DNA of 50,836 nucleotides, taken from the NCBI GenBank assembly GCA_002346425.1, contig DDZS01000036.1, positions 1 to 50,836 of the forward strand. The letters are read 5' to 3'. The notes below the pieces were generated by a model that was not told where the DNA came from, did no database searches, and saw only the letters and a list, made by a program, of their open reading frames with translations. This DNA is from Alphaproteobacteria bacterium UBA3002. Lineage in GTDB: Bacteria; Pseudomonadota; Alphaproteobacteria; Rickettsiales; UBA3002. Shown in pieces: positions 14,229 through 22,850 of this stretch (position 1 is its first letter; each line of letters starts with the position of its first letter). Made by a program: the position numbers and the translations under genes.

Positions 14229-14243
14229 TACGGCTTAGCCGTA
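14229..14243. promoter_or_regulatory. Palindromic operator upstream of higB-like toxin
   Basis: TACGGC-3 nt-GCCGTA, a perfect 6+6 dyad 10 bp upstream of the toxin start. This is the expected place for autoregulation by the XRE antitoxin. Confidence 0.6.
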
Positions 14244-14457
14244 GTAATGTCAATTGATAAACGTAATATCTTTGAAAATATAATTAGCAGTATCCTGTTG
14301 ATACAAAACCGCTTTCATGGTTTTCTGCTATCAGATTACAAAACAGATAGGCAAATAAGAAAAAAGCACGTTTAATTAGAAGGTTGTTCGATTGGCGATA
14401 GAGAGATTGGCCATTTAGAGGGCAATGAAAAATAGTCAATACAAATATGGAGTTCTA

Positions 14458-14631
14458 ATGATACAGATTGGCGATAACTGGATAAACCCTGACAACATCA
14501 CCCGTATTCAGGGATTTAAAGACACGAATGGTAAGGGGCGATGCACGGTCTACTTTGTTGGAAAAGAAGATTGGTTAAATTGTGAATGCTCAGCAGAAGA
14601 GCTGATTGAACGAATCAATCATAATAAATAG
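14458..14631 (+). CDS. Small phage protein of unknown function
   Basis: 57 residues from the ATG at 14458 (GGAG 7 nt upstream); an in-frame ATG at 14425 has a poorer signal. A compact beta pattern (IQIGDNWINPDNITRIQGF, RCTVYFVG) ends in a helix (SAEELIERI). AT-rich like the flanking 180 bp, which hold no other gene. No family recognised with certainty. Confidence 0.5.
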   Translation: MIQIGDNWINPDNITRIQGFKDTNGKGRCTVYFVGKEDWLNCECSAEELIERINHNK

Positions 14632-14706
14632 GCATTATTTCTTTTATTTTCGCCTTATTATGAATACAATTCTTTCATCCCCGACGGCGGGAAGGGATGA
14701 GTTGAG

Positions 14707-15789
14707 GTGCCAACCTTTGAGCGCCTAGTAACGAAAAAAGGAGAAGTTCGCCACCGTGCCCGCGTGCGGGTGGCGGGCTTTCCGCAGTGTAGTGCCACAT
14801 TTCCAAAAAAGTCTGATGCAAAGAGCTGGGCGCTGCAGCGCGAGGCCGAGATGCGCGACGGTCGCTATCAATGCGACACTTTATCGCGTGATCTTACCGC
14901 TGCCGATATGATTGATCGCTATATCGCGAAGGTCTTGCGGACCAAATCCCAAAAGCCACGTTATATCGAGCAGCAGGAAGCGCAGCTTTATTGGTGGCGG
15001 AAGGAGATCGGCCAGTATCATCTGCCCCACGTGACCACCTATTTAATTGCCGAAAAGCGCGATCTGTTGGCGCAGACCAAGCAGGCGGGGACCGTCAACC
15101 GCTATCTGGCGGTGCTGAGCCATGCCTTTGCCACGGCAAAAAAAGAATGGAACTGGCAGACGCGGGTTGCATTCGAACTGGTCTCGCGCCCTAAAGAGCC
15201 ACGCGGGCGGGTTCGCTTTCTTTCTGGTGATGAAGTTTCGCGATTATTGAATGCCTGCAAAGCATGCAAACGCAAGCCGCTTTATCAGCTGGTCGTGCTT
15301 GCTTTGGCGACGGGTGCACGGAAAGGGGAGTTGCTCTCGCTGCGTTGGCAGGATGTTGATTTAGTGCGCGGGCGGGCCGTGGTGCATGAAACGAAAAACA
15401 AAGAGCGCCGGGCCTTATTTCTCGGCGACATGGCGCAGGAAGTGCTGCGGGAATTGCAGCGGCGTAAACACCCTAAGAGCAACTTAGTCTTTCCTGCGCG
15501 CAGCGGTAAGCGCCCCATGACGATTGATCGCGAATGGACGGCGGCTCGTAAGCGCGCGGTGATTGAGGACTTCCGCTTTCACGATCTGCGGCACACCGCT
15601 GCCAGCTATCTGGCGATGTCCGGCGCTAGCCTTGCAGATATTGCCGAGGCATTGGGACACAAGACCCTTTCCATGGTGAAGCGCTATGCGCATCAGGCCG
15701 AGAGCCATACGGCGCAGGTGATTGCGCATATGAATACCCAGTTATTTAACCCGCAGACACAGGAGCAGAAACATGACAGCACGGGATGA
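14707..15789 (+). CDS. Second tyrosine recombinase / phage integrase
   Basis: 360 residues starting at GTG (the first ATG is far inside). It has an N-terminal beta arm domain (ERLVTKKGEVRHRARVR), a SAM-like core-binding domain at about 60-140, and a catalytic domain with Arg in TGARKGELLSLRW, the box HDLRHTAA, GHKTLSMVKRYAH and the nucleophile Tyr in RYAH. All key residues are present. It is of a different subfamily from the integrase at 2899, which is the one beside attL. Function here could be resolution, an alternative attachment site, or a leftover from recombination. Confidence 0.9.
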   Translation: MPTFERLVTKKGEVRHRARVRVAGFPQCSATFPKKSDAKSWALQREAEMRDGRYQCDTLSRDLTAADMIDRYIAKVLRTKSQKPRYIEQQEAQLYWWRKEIGQYHLPHVTTYLIAEKRDLLAQTKQAGTVNRYLAVLSHAFATAKKEWNWQTRVAFELVSRPKEPRGRVRFLSGDEVSRLLNACKACKRKPLYQLVVLALATGARKGELLSLRWQDVDLVRGRAVVHETKNKERRALFLGDMAQEVLRELQRRKHPKSNLVFPARSGKRPMTIDREWTAARKRAVIEDFRFHDLRHTAASYLAMSGASLADIAEALGHKTLSMVKRYAHQAESHTAQVIAHMNTQLFNPQTQEQKHDSTG

Positions 15790-16282
15790 GATAGAAGCAA
15801 ACAAACCCACGGACGAGCGGCTTTTAAAAGACCGCATCTATGAAGGCGAGAACGGATGCAGCGTGATCGAATTCCCGACCTATAAGGACGTCATGGCGGA
15901 CATGGGTTATCTGGATGACGATCAGCTGCGTGCGCTGGATGATTATAGCTTGTGGCGTTACATCGGGCTGCGGCACCTGGATTATAAAACGCCGCGCGTG
16001 GGTGAGCTGGCACGGGAGATCGGCGTCGATGTGGAAGACATACCGAGCATGCGCGATGGGTATCGTCATTGCTCACGGCATCTATCTTTTGCAGATCAGA
16101 AAACGCTGAATCTGATTATCATGGATGTCGCGGTGACGGATAACATTCTTGCGATACGCTATGCGATGACGGCGCTGGTCGGTGAAGTGGATCGCGCGGC
16201 GACGAATCTGGTCAAGGCGATGAAAGTTTTCCACGATGAAAGAAAAGAGTTGCAGCGTAGCCGCGAAGCATGTTACATCTGA
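15773..16282 (+). CDS. Phage protein of unknown function
   Basis: 169 residues overlapping the end of the second integrase by 17 nt. Helical and acidic throughout (DDDQLRALDDYSLWRYIGLR, ELAREIGVDVEDI). No family recognised. A rho-independent terminator follows 40 nt later, closing this transcription unit. Confidence 0.6.
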   Translation: MTARDEIEANKPTDERLLKDRIYEGENGCSVIEFPTYKDVMADMGYLDDDQLRALDDYSLWRYIGLRHLDYKTPRVGELAREIGVDVEDIPSMRDGYRHCSRHLSFADQKTLNLIIMDVAVTDNILAIRYAMTALVGEVDRAATNLVKAMKVFHDERKELQRSREACYI

Positions 16283-16320
16283 TCTTGAGTCCGGTATAAC
16301 TATGTCCGGAATTTGAGATT

Positions 16321-16358
16321 AAGCCCCGCGCCATACTGGCAGCGGGGCTTTTTATTTT
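16321..16358 (+). terminator. Rho-independent terminator
   Basis: Perfect 9-bp stem AAGCCCCGC/GCGGGGCTT with a 12-nt loop and a T-rich tail (TTTATTTT). It separates the early/recombinase unit from the late packaging unit. Confidence 0.85.
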
Positions 16359-16362
16359 CTAA

Positions 16363-16440
16363 CGTGATGTGGAGCAGTCAGGTAGCTCGCTTAGCGGCTT
16401 TCGCTAAGAGGCGGTGGTTCAAATCCACGCTTCGCGGCCA
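16363..16440 (+). tRNA. Phage tRNA-like gene, atypical (possible tRNA-Lys CTT)
   Basis: A full cloverleaf can be drawn: acceptor CGTGATG/CTTCGCG (one T-T mismatch, one G-T), D-stem GAGC/GCTC, a 6-bp anticodon stem CTTAGC/GCTAAG with 7-nt loop GGCTTTC, a T-arm with TTCAAAT, G73 and encoded CCA ending at 16440. With a normal loop the anticodon is CTT, but position 33 is G and not the near-universal T, and the anticodon stem is one pair too long. It may be a decayed tRNA or a tRNA mimic used as an attachment or regulatory site. Confidence 0.6.
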
Positions 16441-16460
16441 ATACCTTGTTGTGTCTGCTA

Positions 16461-16490
16461 GGGCCTTGCAGTTTAATGATTGCAAGGCCC
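16461..16490 (+). other. Perfect hairpin between tRNA-like gene and HNH gene
   Basis: 10-bp perfect stem GGGCCTTGCA/TGCAAGGCCC with a 10-nt loop, 20 bp after the tRNA-like gene. No strong T-run. It may be a processing or termination signal for the tRNA-like transcript. Confidence 0.5.
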
Positions 16491-16512
16491 ATCTGTTTAA
16501 GTGGTGTAGCCT

Positions 16513-16821
16513 ATGGATCGTCGAGATAGTCCGTCGAAGCGAGGGTATGGCAGACGCTGGCAGGCGGCACGCGCAACGTTTTTGAAAAAGCATCCGATAT
16601 GCGTGAAGTGTCCGAAGCATCGGCCACGCAGCGCAACCGTCGTCGATCATATCGTGCCACATAAAGGTGATCAGAAACTATTCTGGGATCAGACGAACTG
16701 GCAGCCGCTATGCGCCACTTGCCATAGCGCGATCAAGCAGGCGGAAGAGCGCAACGGATACGTCATGGGGTGCGATGCAAACGGCATCCCGCTTGATCCG
16801 AATCATCATTGGAACCATTGA
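16513..16821 (+). CDS. HNH endonuclease (packaging module)
   Basis: 102 residues. Zinc-type Cys pairs CVKC and CATC flank the HNH core: VVDHIVPHKGD, NWQPLCATCHSAIK. In HK97-type phages the HNH protein next to TerS stimulates the terminase cut at cos and is needed for packaging. It sits directly before TerS here, matching that role. Confidence 0.9.
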   Translation: MDRRDSPSKRGYGRRWQAARATFLKKHPICVKCPKHRPRSATVVDHIVPHKGDQKLFWDQTNWQPLCATCHSAIKQAEERNGYVMGCDANGIPLDPNHHWNH

Positions 16822-16967
16822 ACGACCATCAAGCCAATGTGACCGAAATGTCACAGGGGGAGGGGGGCGAAAAAGTCCAAAACTCAACCCTTTGGGTACC
16901 GGTGGCGGGGTCACATAATTAGAGTCGCAAAATGAAAATGTTTTTTAACGGGCGTTCAGGCTAAGCA
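16822..16967. other. Probable cos region (inferred)
   Basis: A 146-bp non-coding stretch between HNH and TerS, where cos lies in HK97-type phages. It holds an inverted repeat GTGAC/GTCAC (16839-16854), a G-run block (16855-16868) and an inverted GGTACC (16907 region). Cut positions cannot be read from sequence alone. Confidence 0.4.
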
Positions 16968-17480
16968 ATGGCAGGTCGCAAACGTAAGCCTACCAATATA
17001 AAACTGGTTACTGGAAACCCCGGCCGCCGACCTTTAAAACGATCCGAACCCGCACCAAAAACAGGTAAACCTTCGCGCCCGGCGCATATGTCAAAACGCG
17101 CAAAATTAGCGTGGCCGAAATTTATCAAAATGCTGGGCGACATGGATGTGCTGACGCTGGCTGACGCTGCTGCGTTAGAGGCATTATGCGAAACCTATGC
17201 CGATTTGCTGGAAGCGCGGGAATCGCTTTCGAAGCCGCTTTCCTATTTTGATAAAGACGGGAACGAAAAAATCATCTGCCCGGCAAATGAACGCACATAC
17301 CTTTCTTGGAGTCAGCATGGCGTGATGGCACGCAGTCGACCCGAATTAGCAACAATTTCAGACGCACATAAACGATTGATGTCGGCCCTTGCCGAATTTG
17401 GCTTAACCCCTGCCGCCCGATCGCGCGTGCAGGCAAACACGGATGGCAACAAAAAAGACGAGCTCGAAGACTTCTTCTAA
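16968..17480 (+). CDS. terS: Terminase small subunit, P27 family
   Basis: 170 residues. The start has the family signature GRKRKPTNIKLVTGNPGRRP, then a helical DNA-binding core (LTLADAAALEALCETYADLL). It recognises the packaging site and hands DNA to TerL. It overlaps the terL start by 38 nt. Confidence 0.92.
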   Translation: MAGRKRKPTNIKLVTGNPGRRPLKRSEPAPKTGKPSRPAHMSKRAKLAWPKFIKMLGDMDVLTLADAAALEALCETYADLLEARESLSKPLSYFDKDGNEKIICPANERTYLSWSQHGVMARSRPELATISDAHKRLMSALAEFGLTPAARSRVQANTDGNKKDELEDFF

Positions 17481-19197
17481 CGCCTGTCGCGCGACCGATT
17501 ACGCTAATAAAGTTGTTGCGGGTAAAATAGTTGCAGGCCCGCATGTGCGTGCCGCCTGTCAGCGACATTTGAATGATTTATCCGATGGGGCCGACCGCGG
17601 CTTGTTTTTTGATTATGCCGCAGCGGACAAAGCCTATCGTTTCTTTGAAACGCAACTGAAACTAAACGGCGGGCAGTATGAAGGCAAGCCCTTCAAATTG
17701 CATTGCAGCCAAGCCTTTATTCTCGGCAGTCTGTTTGGTTGGTTTAAAACCGAAAAGAAAGATACCACGCGCCGTTTTCGGCGTGCGTTCATCGAGCAGG
17801 GCAAAGGTAATGGCAAGTCACCCTTTGCGGCGGGCATAGGGCTTTATGGTCTGATTGCCGACGGAGAAAACCGCGCAGAGGTCTACGCAGCTGCAGCGAA
17901 GCGTGAACAAGCGATGGTGTTATTTCGCGATGCGATTGCCATGGTGCATCAGTCGACTAGTCTAAGTCGGTGGTGCGAAGTTTCGGGCGGTAATCATCAG
18001 CCCAATATTGCATTTTTACGGCGAGCGAGTTTCTTCCGGCCGATCAGCAGTGAGAAAAGCCAATCAGGTCCAAGACCTTCAATGGCGCTTTGCGACGAAA
18101 TTCACGAGCATCGCAGCCGTGACACGATCGACATGTTGGAGCGGGGGTTTAAGTTTCGTAAAAACCCGCTGCTTTTGATGATTACAAATAGCGGCTTTGA
18201 TAAGAGCACCGTGTGCTGGGAAGAGCATGAACATGCGGTAAAGGTGGCGCATGGCGACAAACAGGATGACTCAACGTTCAGCTATGTCTGCGCCTTGGAT
18301 GAGAAAGACGATCCGCTCACGGACCCGGCATGCTGGATTAAAGCAAATCCGCTATTAGGCGTCACGATTAGCGAATCCTATTTAAAGACGGTGGTAAGTC
18401 AGGCGCGCAACATGCCGGGTAAACGCAATGGGATCTTGCGCTTGCACTTTTGTGTATGGACCGACGCAGAATCAGCCTGTATCTCGCGCGAATTATGGAC
18501 CGCGGCAGAGAAAACGCTGCGGCTTGAAGATTATTATGGTCGTCGATGCACAGCTGGCTTGGATTTATCGTTTACGCAGGATTTAACTGCCCTTGCGCTG
18601 GTATTCGAAAATGAAGACGAGGCAACATATGATTGTTTCGTAGAGTTTTGGACGCCGGCCGATACGCTCGCAGAGCGGACGGCGCGCACGAATGTGCCTT
18701 ATGATGTTTGGGTCGATTTAGGGTTGATCCATGCGACACCGGGGAAGGTGATTAAAACAGAGCATATTGGTAGCCGCATCGCCGAAATTATGGACGATTT
18801 CGAACTGGTAGGCATCGCCTATGATCGATACCGGCATAAAGAATTGGACGAAGACTTGCAGGATCTAGGCATCGATGTGCCCATGATTGAGCATCCGCAA
18901 GGTTTTCGTCGTGTAGCATCTAGTGATTTATGGATGCCTTCTAGTATTGAGGCATTTGAAAATGGCCTGTTAGAAGGCACTTTAAACATCTGTCAGAATG
19001 ATGTTTTGCGCTGGAATGCAGCCTGCACGGTTGCACGTGAAGACCCTGCCGGAACTGCAAATCATATTTACGACAAACGCAAATCCACTGGAAAGATTGA
19101 CGGCATCGTTGCCTTCGTCATGGCGCTCGGGCTGGCCAGTGTCAAAGTAGAGGCAAATAGCATGGACGATTTCTTCGCGAATCCGGTGGTAGTCTGA
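17443..19197 (+). CDS. terL: Terminase large subunit, HK97 type
   Basis: 584 residues. N-terminal ATPase: a Walker A-like EQGKGNGKSPFAAG near residue 120 and Walker B ending in ALCDEIHEH. C-terminal RNase H-like nuclease: AGLDLSFTQDLTAL with metal-binding Asp, then FELVGIAYDRYRHKE. It drives DNA into the prohead and cuts genome ends. Its TGA overlaps the portal ATG. Confidence 0.96.
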   Translation: MATKKTSSKTSSNACRATDYANKVVAGKIVAGPHVRAACQRHLNDLSDGADRGLFFDYAAADKAYRFFETQLKLNGGQYEGKPFKLHCSQAFILGSLFGWFKTEKKDTTRRFRRAFIEQGKGNGKSPFAAGIGLYGLIADGENRAEVYAAAAKREQAMVLFRDAIAMVHQSTSLSRWCEVSGGNHQPNIAFLRRASFFRPISSEKSQSGPRPSMALCDEIHEHRSRDTIDMLERGFKFRKNPLLLMITNSGFDKSTVCWEEHEHAVKVAHGDKQDDSTFSYVCALDEKDDPLTDPACWIKANPLLGVTISESYLKTVVSQARNMPGKRNGILRLHFCVWTDAESACISRELWTAAEKTLRLEDYYGRRCTAGLDLSFTQDLTALALVFENEDEATYDCFVEFWTPADTLAERTARTNVPYDVWVDLGLIHATPGKVIKTEHIGSRIAEIMDDFELVGIAYDRYRHKELDEDLQDLGIDVPMIEHPQGFRRVASSDLWMPSSIEAFENGLLEGTLNICQNDVLRWNAACTVAREDPAGTANHIYDKRKSTGKIDGIVAFVMALGLASVKVEANSMDDFFANPVVV

Positions 19198-20423
19198 TGG
19201 GTTTTTTTTCTCGGCTGGTTCGCAAACTTGATTTGAAAGACCCAAGCGGCAGCCCACTGACAGCACGCAGTGATGTGACGGGAATTTCAGTGAATGATCA
19301 TACCGCGCTGCAATTGTCGGCGGCCAATGGATGCTTGCGCCTCATTGCGCGCACGATTGGTACGCTTCCGCTATCCGTCGTGGAAAAAGTCGGCGAAAGT
19401 CGCCGAATTGCAACCGAGCACCCTGTACATCGTTTGTTACGCCATAGTCCAAATGCGGACCAGACGCCGGCTGAGTTCAAGCAAGGCATGGCTGGCAGCA
19501 TCTTACGCTGGGGCAATAGCTATCATGAGATCAAACGCAATGGCCGCGGTGATATCGTAGCGTTGCAGCCATTGGATAGCGCCCAGGTGGTGGTGGGGCG
19601 TAACAATACAGGTGCGCGGGTATATCGTTATACCAAGGCATCAAAACACACGGTTTTTAATGAAGATGATATTCTGCCGGTGCGCGGTTTCAGCTTTAAC
19701 GGTGATGAAGGCTTAACGCCAATTGAGTATGGCGCCCATTGTTTTGGCGCAGCACTTGCCGCGGATAAAACGGCCCGCCGTTTCTTTAGCGATGGGATGC
19801 AGGCTGATGGCGTGCTGGAAATGGATTCTTTTTTGAATTCAGATCAGCGCGATCAAGTAAAGGAAAACATCATAAAACCGTTTCAGGGGTTGCGCAATAC
19901 TGGGCGCACGATGCTGCTTGAAGGGGGCATGAAATATAAGCAGCTTTCGATCAATCCGGAAGATGCGCAATTACTGGAAACCCGTCGGTTTAATATCGAA
20001 GAAATTTGCCGATGGTATGGCGTGCCGCCGGTTCTGATCGGGCATGCGCAGGAAGGCATGACGAATTGGGGCAGCGGTATCGAGCAAATCATTCTGATCT
20101 GGTTAAAAACCGGATTGGAAGCGCAGCTAAACGATATCGAGGAAGCGCTGGCAAAAAAACTATTCAGCCCGGCAGAGCGCGACCGTTACCAGATCAAGTT
20201 CAATCTGAACAAGTTGCTGCGCGCCGATATGAAGGCCCGCGCAGAATATTACCGCCAAGGCATATCCTCTGGCTGGATGACGCGCAACGAAGCGCGGGTT
20301 TTAGAAGAACGCGATCGCATCGAGGGGCTGGATAAGCCGTTAGTGCCGCTGAATATGGCCGCCGTCGCCGACAATGGTGAATTGGAGTTACCGGAGAATG
20401 ACAATGCAACATCACAAAACTGA
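19197..20423 (+). CDS. Portal protein, HK97 family
   Basis: 408 residues: AANGCLRLIARTIGTLPLSV, YGVPPVLIGHAQEGMTNWGS, and a C-terminal ISSGWMTRNEARVLE. These are diagnostic of HK97-type portals, the dodecameric ring at the capsid vertex. The gene overlaps terL by one base and the protease start by 20. Confidence 0.96.
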   Translation: MGFFSRLVRKLDLKDPSGSPLTARSDVTGISVNDHTALQLSAANGCLRLIARTIGTLPLSVVEKVGESRRIATEHPVHRLLRHSPNADQTPAEFKQGMAGSILRWGNSYHEIKRNGRGDIVALQPLDSAQVVVGRNNTGARVYRYTKASKHTVFNEDDILPVRGFSFNGDEGLTPIEYGAHCFGAALAADKTARRFFSDGMQADGVLEMDSFLNSDQRDQVKENIIKPFQGLRNTGRTMLLEGGMKYKQLSINPEDAQLLETRRFNIEEICRWYGVPPVLIGHAQEGMTNWGSGIEQIILIWLKTGLEAQLNDIEEALAKKLFSPAERDRYQIKFNLNKLLRADMKARAEYYRQGISSGWMTRNEARVLEERDRIEGLDKPLVPLNMAAVADNGELELPENDNATSQN

Positions 20424-21267
20424 ACGGTTGAAGCGTATTCTGCCTGCAAATGTGGTTGATCAATGGGATCAATCTATTGTTGCGGCTGAAAAGGATAATG
20501 CTGATAACACCATTTCAATTCTTGATTTCATCGGATCGGATTGGCTGGGCGAAGGTGTCACATCAAAACGGATTGCCGCGGCGCTCCGCAGCGTCGGCGA
20601 TGAGACAGATATCGTCGTCAATATCAATTCGCCCGGCGGCGAGGTTGAAGAGGGCTTAGCAATTTTTCAATTGTTGAAGCAACATAAAGGGCATGTAGAG
20701 GTGCGCATCTTAAGCATGGCCGCCTCGATCGCGTCGGTCATCGCCTTAGCAGGCGATACGGTCAAGATGTCAAAATACGGCGTATTGATGGTGCACGATG
20801 CATGGTGGGGTATGTTTGGCAATAGTCGCGATTTACGCGAAGCGGCCGATCATCTCGACAAAGTAAGCGAGCGAATTTCACAAGTGTATGCAGACAAAAC
20901 CGGGCGACCGACGCAGGAGATGCGGGCATTAATGCAGGCAGGCGGTAGCGTTTTGGATGGGACGTATCTTACCGCGGAAGAAGCGCTGGAGCTTGGGTTT
21001 ATTGACGGCCTGCTGGGTGCCGATAGCGTCACGACAGCACCGGAAAAACCTACAAACCTGAATCCCCGCAAGGCGATACAGCAGGCATTGCAAGCAAGCG
21101 GCAAAACCCGCAGCGAAGCGATCGCGTTGATTAATGAAATTAGTGGCACGCGCGACGCTGCCACACCCGAAGGCATGCGCGACGCTGCCGAAACCGAGGC
21201 CGCCGCTCAAGCCGCGGCCACACTTCAGCTGGCGTTAGCCAATTTTAAACTCTCTCTTCAAAAATAA
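20404..21267 (+). CDS. Prohead protease, ClpP-like (S14)
   Basis: 287 residues from the ATG at 20404 (GGAGA with 7-nt spacing); an ATG two codons upstream is possible. The ClpP fold signature is VVNINSPGGEVEEGLAIF, with nucleophile Ser108 in MAASIASV and His131 in LMVHDAWW. ClpP-like prohead proteases cleave the capsid scaffolding segment during maturation, and the gene is directly before the capsid gene. The C-terminal 70 residues are Ala-rich and helical, possibly a scaffold-like extension. Confidence 0.93.
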   Translation: MQHHKTERLKRILPANVVDQWDQSIVAAEKDNADNTISILDFIGSDWLGEGVTSKRIAAALRSVGDETDIVVNINSPGGEVEEGLAIFQLLKQHKGHVEVRILSMAASIASVIALAGDTVKMSKYGVLMVHDAWWGMFGNSRDLREAADHLDKVSERISQVYADKTGRPTQEMRALMQAGGSVLDGTYLTAEEALELGFIDGLLGADSVTTAPEKPTNLNPRKAIQQALQASGKTRSEAIALINEISGTRDAATPEGMRDAAETEAAAQAAATLQLALANFKLSLQK

Positions 21268-21277
21268 AGGAAGCATC

Positions 21278-22468
21278 ATGCCTAATGAAAATAACGATGT
21301 CGCGACCCTGATCACTCAGGTAAGCGCGCAACTCTCTGACGTCACCAGTAAATTGAAAGAACAGGCCGAAAAAGCCTCTGCCGATGGTGAAGTACAAAAG
21401 AAAACCAAAGAAGTCGTTGATGAACTACTGACGAAGCATTCTGCGCTTGAAGCACAGATGACAGATTTGGAACAAAAAGCGGTGCGTGGGCCAGCACAAA
21501 ACGGGCGGAATATGACCGCCGGTCAAATGGTAGTAAACAGTGAAAAAATGAAAGGCATCAACAGCACTTCGTTGAATGGCAAAGTAGTTATCGGCGTCCA
21601 GAATGCACTGACAAGCGCTACTACGGATGCAGATGGGTCTGCAGGTGCCGCGATTTCTCCTGAGTTGCAACCGGGTATCTTAGAAGGCGCGCGCCGCCGT
21701 ATGACTATCCGTGATCTTATTACGCCAGGGCGCACGCAGTCGGGACTAATTGAGTATGTCAAACAAACCGGCTTTACTAATAACGCGGCCGTTGTTGCGG
21801 AAGGTGGTGAGAAGCCGGAAACAACCATGAAATTTGATTTGGTGAGCGAGAATGCGAAAACTGTCGCGCATTACCTGCATTCCTCAAAACAAATTCTGGA
21901 TGACGCGCCGCAATTGCAAACCTTCATTGACGGTCAACTTGTTTACGGCCTTGACCTTGTGGAAGAAGCGCAGCTTTTAAAAGGCTCTGGCACCGGCGGC
22001 AATATTGAGGGGCTGCAAACCGCGGCTACTGCATTTAATCCCGCATTTACAGCGGTGGCCGAAACCGTGATTGATAAATTGCGCCTAGCAGCCTTGCAGA
22101 CCACTCTTGCAGAGTATATGGCAACTGGTTTTGTGTTGAACCCCGTGGACTGGGCACGCATCGAACTGACTAAAGACAGCGATGCACGCTACATTATGGG
22201 TAACCCGCAGCAAGGCACCATGCCAATGCTGTGGGGCAAGCCGGTTGTTGCTACCAATGCGCAAACGATCGACACGTTCCTGACTGGTGCGTTTGATTTG
22301 GGCGCGCAAATCTTCGACCGTCAAGATGCGACGATCGATATAGCGGAAACCGATCAGGATGACTTCATCAAGAATATGATCAAGATCCGCGCTGAAAAAC
22401 GTTTGGCGCTTGCGATTTATCGCCCGGAAGCATTTGTAACCGGCGATCTCGGTTATGTGACCGCGTAA
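21278..22468 (+). CDS. Major capsid protein, HK97 fold
   Basis: 396 residues. The N-terminal 75 residues are a coiled-coil delta (scaffold) domain (LITQVSAQLSDVTSKLKEQA). The mature HK97 fold follows: GAAISPELQPGILEGARRR, a P-domain, GNIEGLQTA and a late FDLGAQIFDRQDATID. Cleavage by the upstream protease probably falls at about residues 100-125. AAGGAAGC before the ATG fits high expression, and a terminator follows. Confidence 0.95.
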   Translation: MPNENNDVATLITQVSAQLSDVTSKLKEQAEKASADGEVQKKTKEVVDELLTKHSALEAQMTDLEQKAVRGPAQNGRNMTAGQMVVNSEKMKGINSTSLNGKVVIGVQNALTSATTDADGSAGAAISPELQPGILEGARRRMTIRDLITPGRTQSGLIEYVKQTGFTNNAAVVAEGGEKPETTMKFDLVSENAKTVAHYLHSSKQILDDAPQLQTFIDGQLVYGLDLVEEAQLLKGSGTGGNIEGLQTAATAFNPAFTAVAETVIDKLRLAALQTTLAEYMATGFVLNPVDWARIELTKDSDARYIMGNPQQGTMPMLWGKPVVATNAQTIDTFLTGAFDLGAQIFDRQDATIDIAETDQDDFIKNMIKIRAEKRLALAIYRPEAFVTGDLGYVTA

Positions 22469-22482
22469 GCATTCATGCAATG

Positions 22483-22515
22483 AAGACCGCCGTTTTAGAA
22501 AACGGCGGTCTTTTT
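22483..22515 (+). terminator. Rho-independent terminator after capsid gene
   Basis: 14-bp perfect stem AAGACCGCCGTTTT/AAAACGGCGGTCTT around a 3-nt core, ending in TTTTT. It would lower transcription of connector genes relative to capsid, or be read through by an antiterminated polymerase. Confidence 0.9.
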
Positions 22516-22533
22516 ACTTCTTAGGAATTCATT

Positions 22534-22809
22534 ATGAAAGTTAAAGTTTTGAAGCCATTTTATGGCACGGGGTATGGCCAAGTGCTGCGCGGACAGATGA
22601 TTGATATCAGTGACCACGAAGCACGACAAATGGCGGCGCGCGGTTTGATTGCCTCGTTAGAAGATAAGCCAAAAAAATCCAAGAATCCTGATGTTGAAAA
22701 AAAAGATTCTACGCCGGTGGATGGCACGGATGTGACTGCACCATCATCGCAAGCGGACCGTCCGCAAACCGAGAGCAAGCAACCGAAGCCCGGCAAAAAA
22801 CAAAAGTAA
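22534..22809 (+). CDS. Head-associated protein; may frameshift into the next ORF
   Basis: 91 residues. The first 48 form a small domain (VKVLKPFYGTGYGQVLRGQM, DISDHEARQMAARGLI) found in short phage head proteins. The rest is a Lys/Pro/Ser linker with low complexity (KKSKNPDVEKKDS). It ends in a Lys run encoded by A6C. In the -1 frame after the A-run the reading continues without a stop into the downstream domain. Confidence 0.65.
   Translation: MKVKVLKPFYGTGYGQVLRGQMIDISDHEARQMAARGLIASLEDKPKKSKNPDVEKKDSTPVDGTDVTAPSSQADRPQTESKQPKPGKKQK
22795..22801 (+). promoter_or_regulatory. Possible slippery site (A6C) for -1 recoding
   Basis: Zero frame reads AAA AAA CAA AAG TAA. A one-base backward slip on the A-run gives ACA AAA GTA ATC and stays open into the next domain. 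The phase is not the classic X-XXY-YYZ, but single-tRNA slippage or polymerase slippage on six A is possible. Confidence 0.4.
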
Positions 22810-22850
22810 TCACCGTTAATAATGCATGGGAATTATGTCCCGATGCCGAT

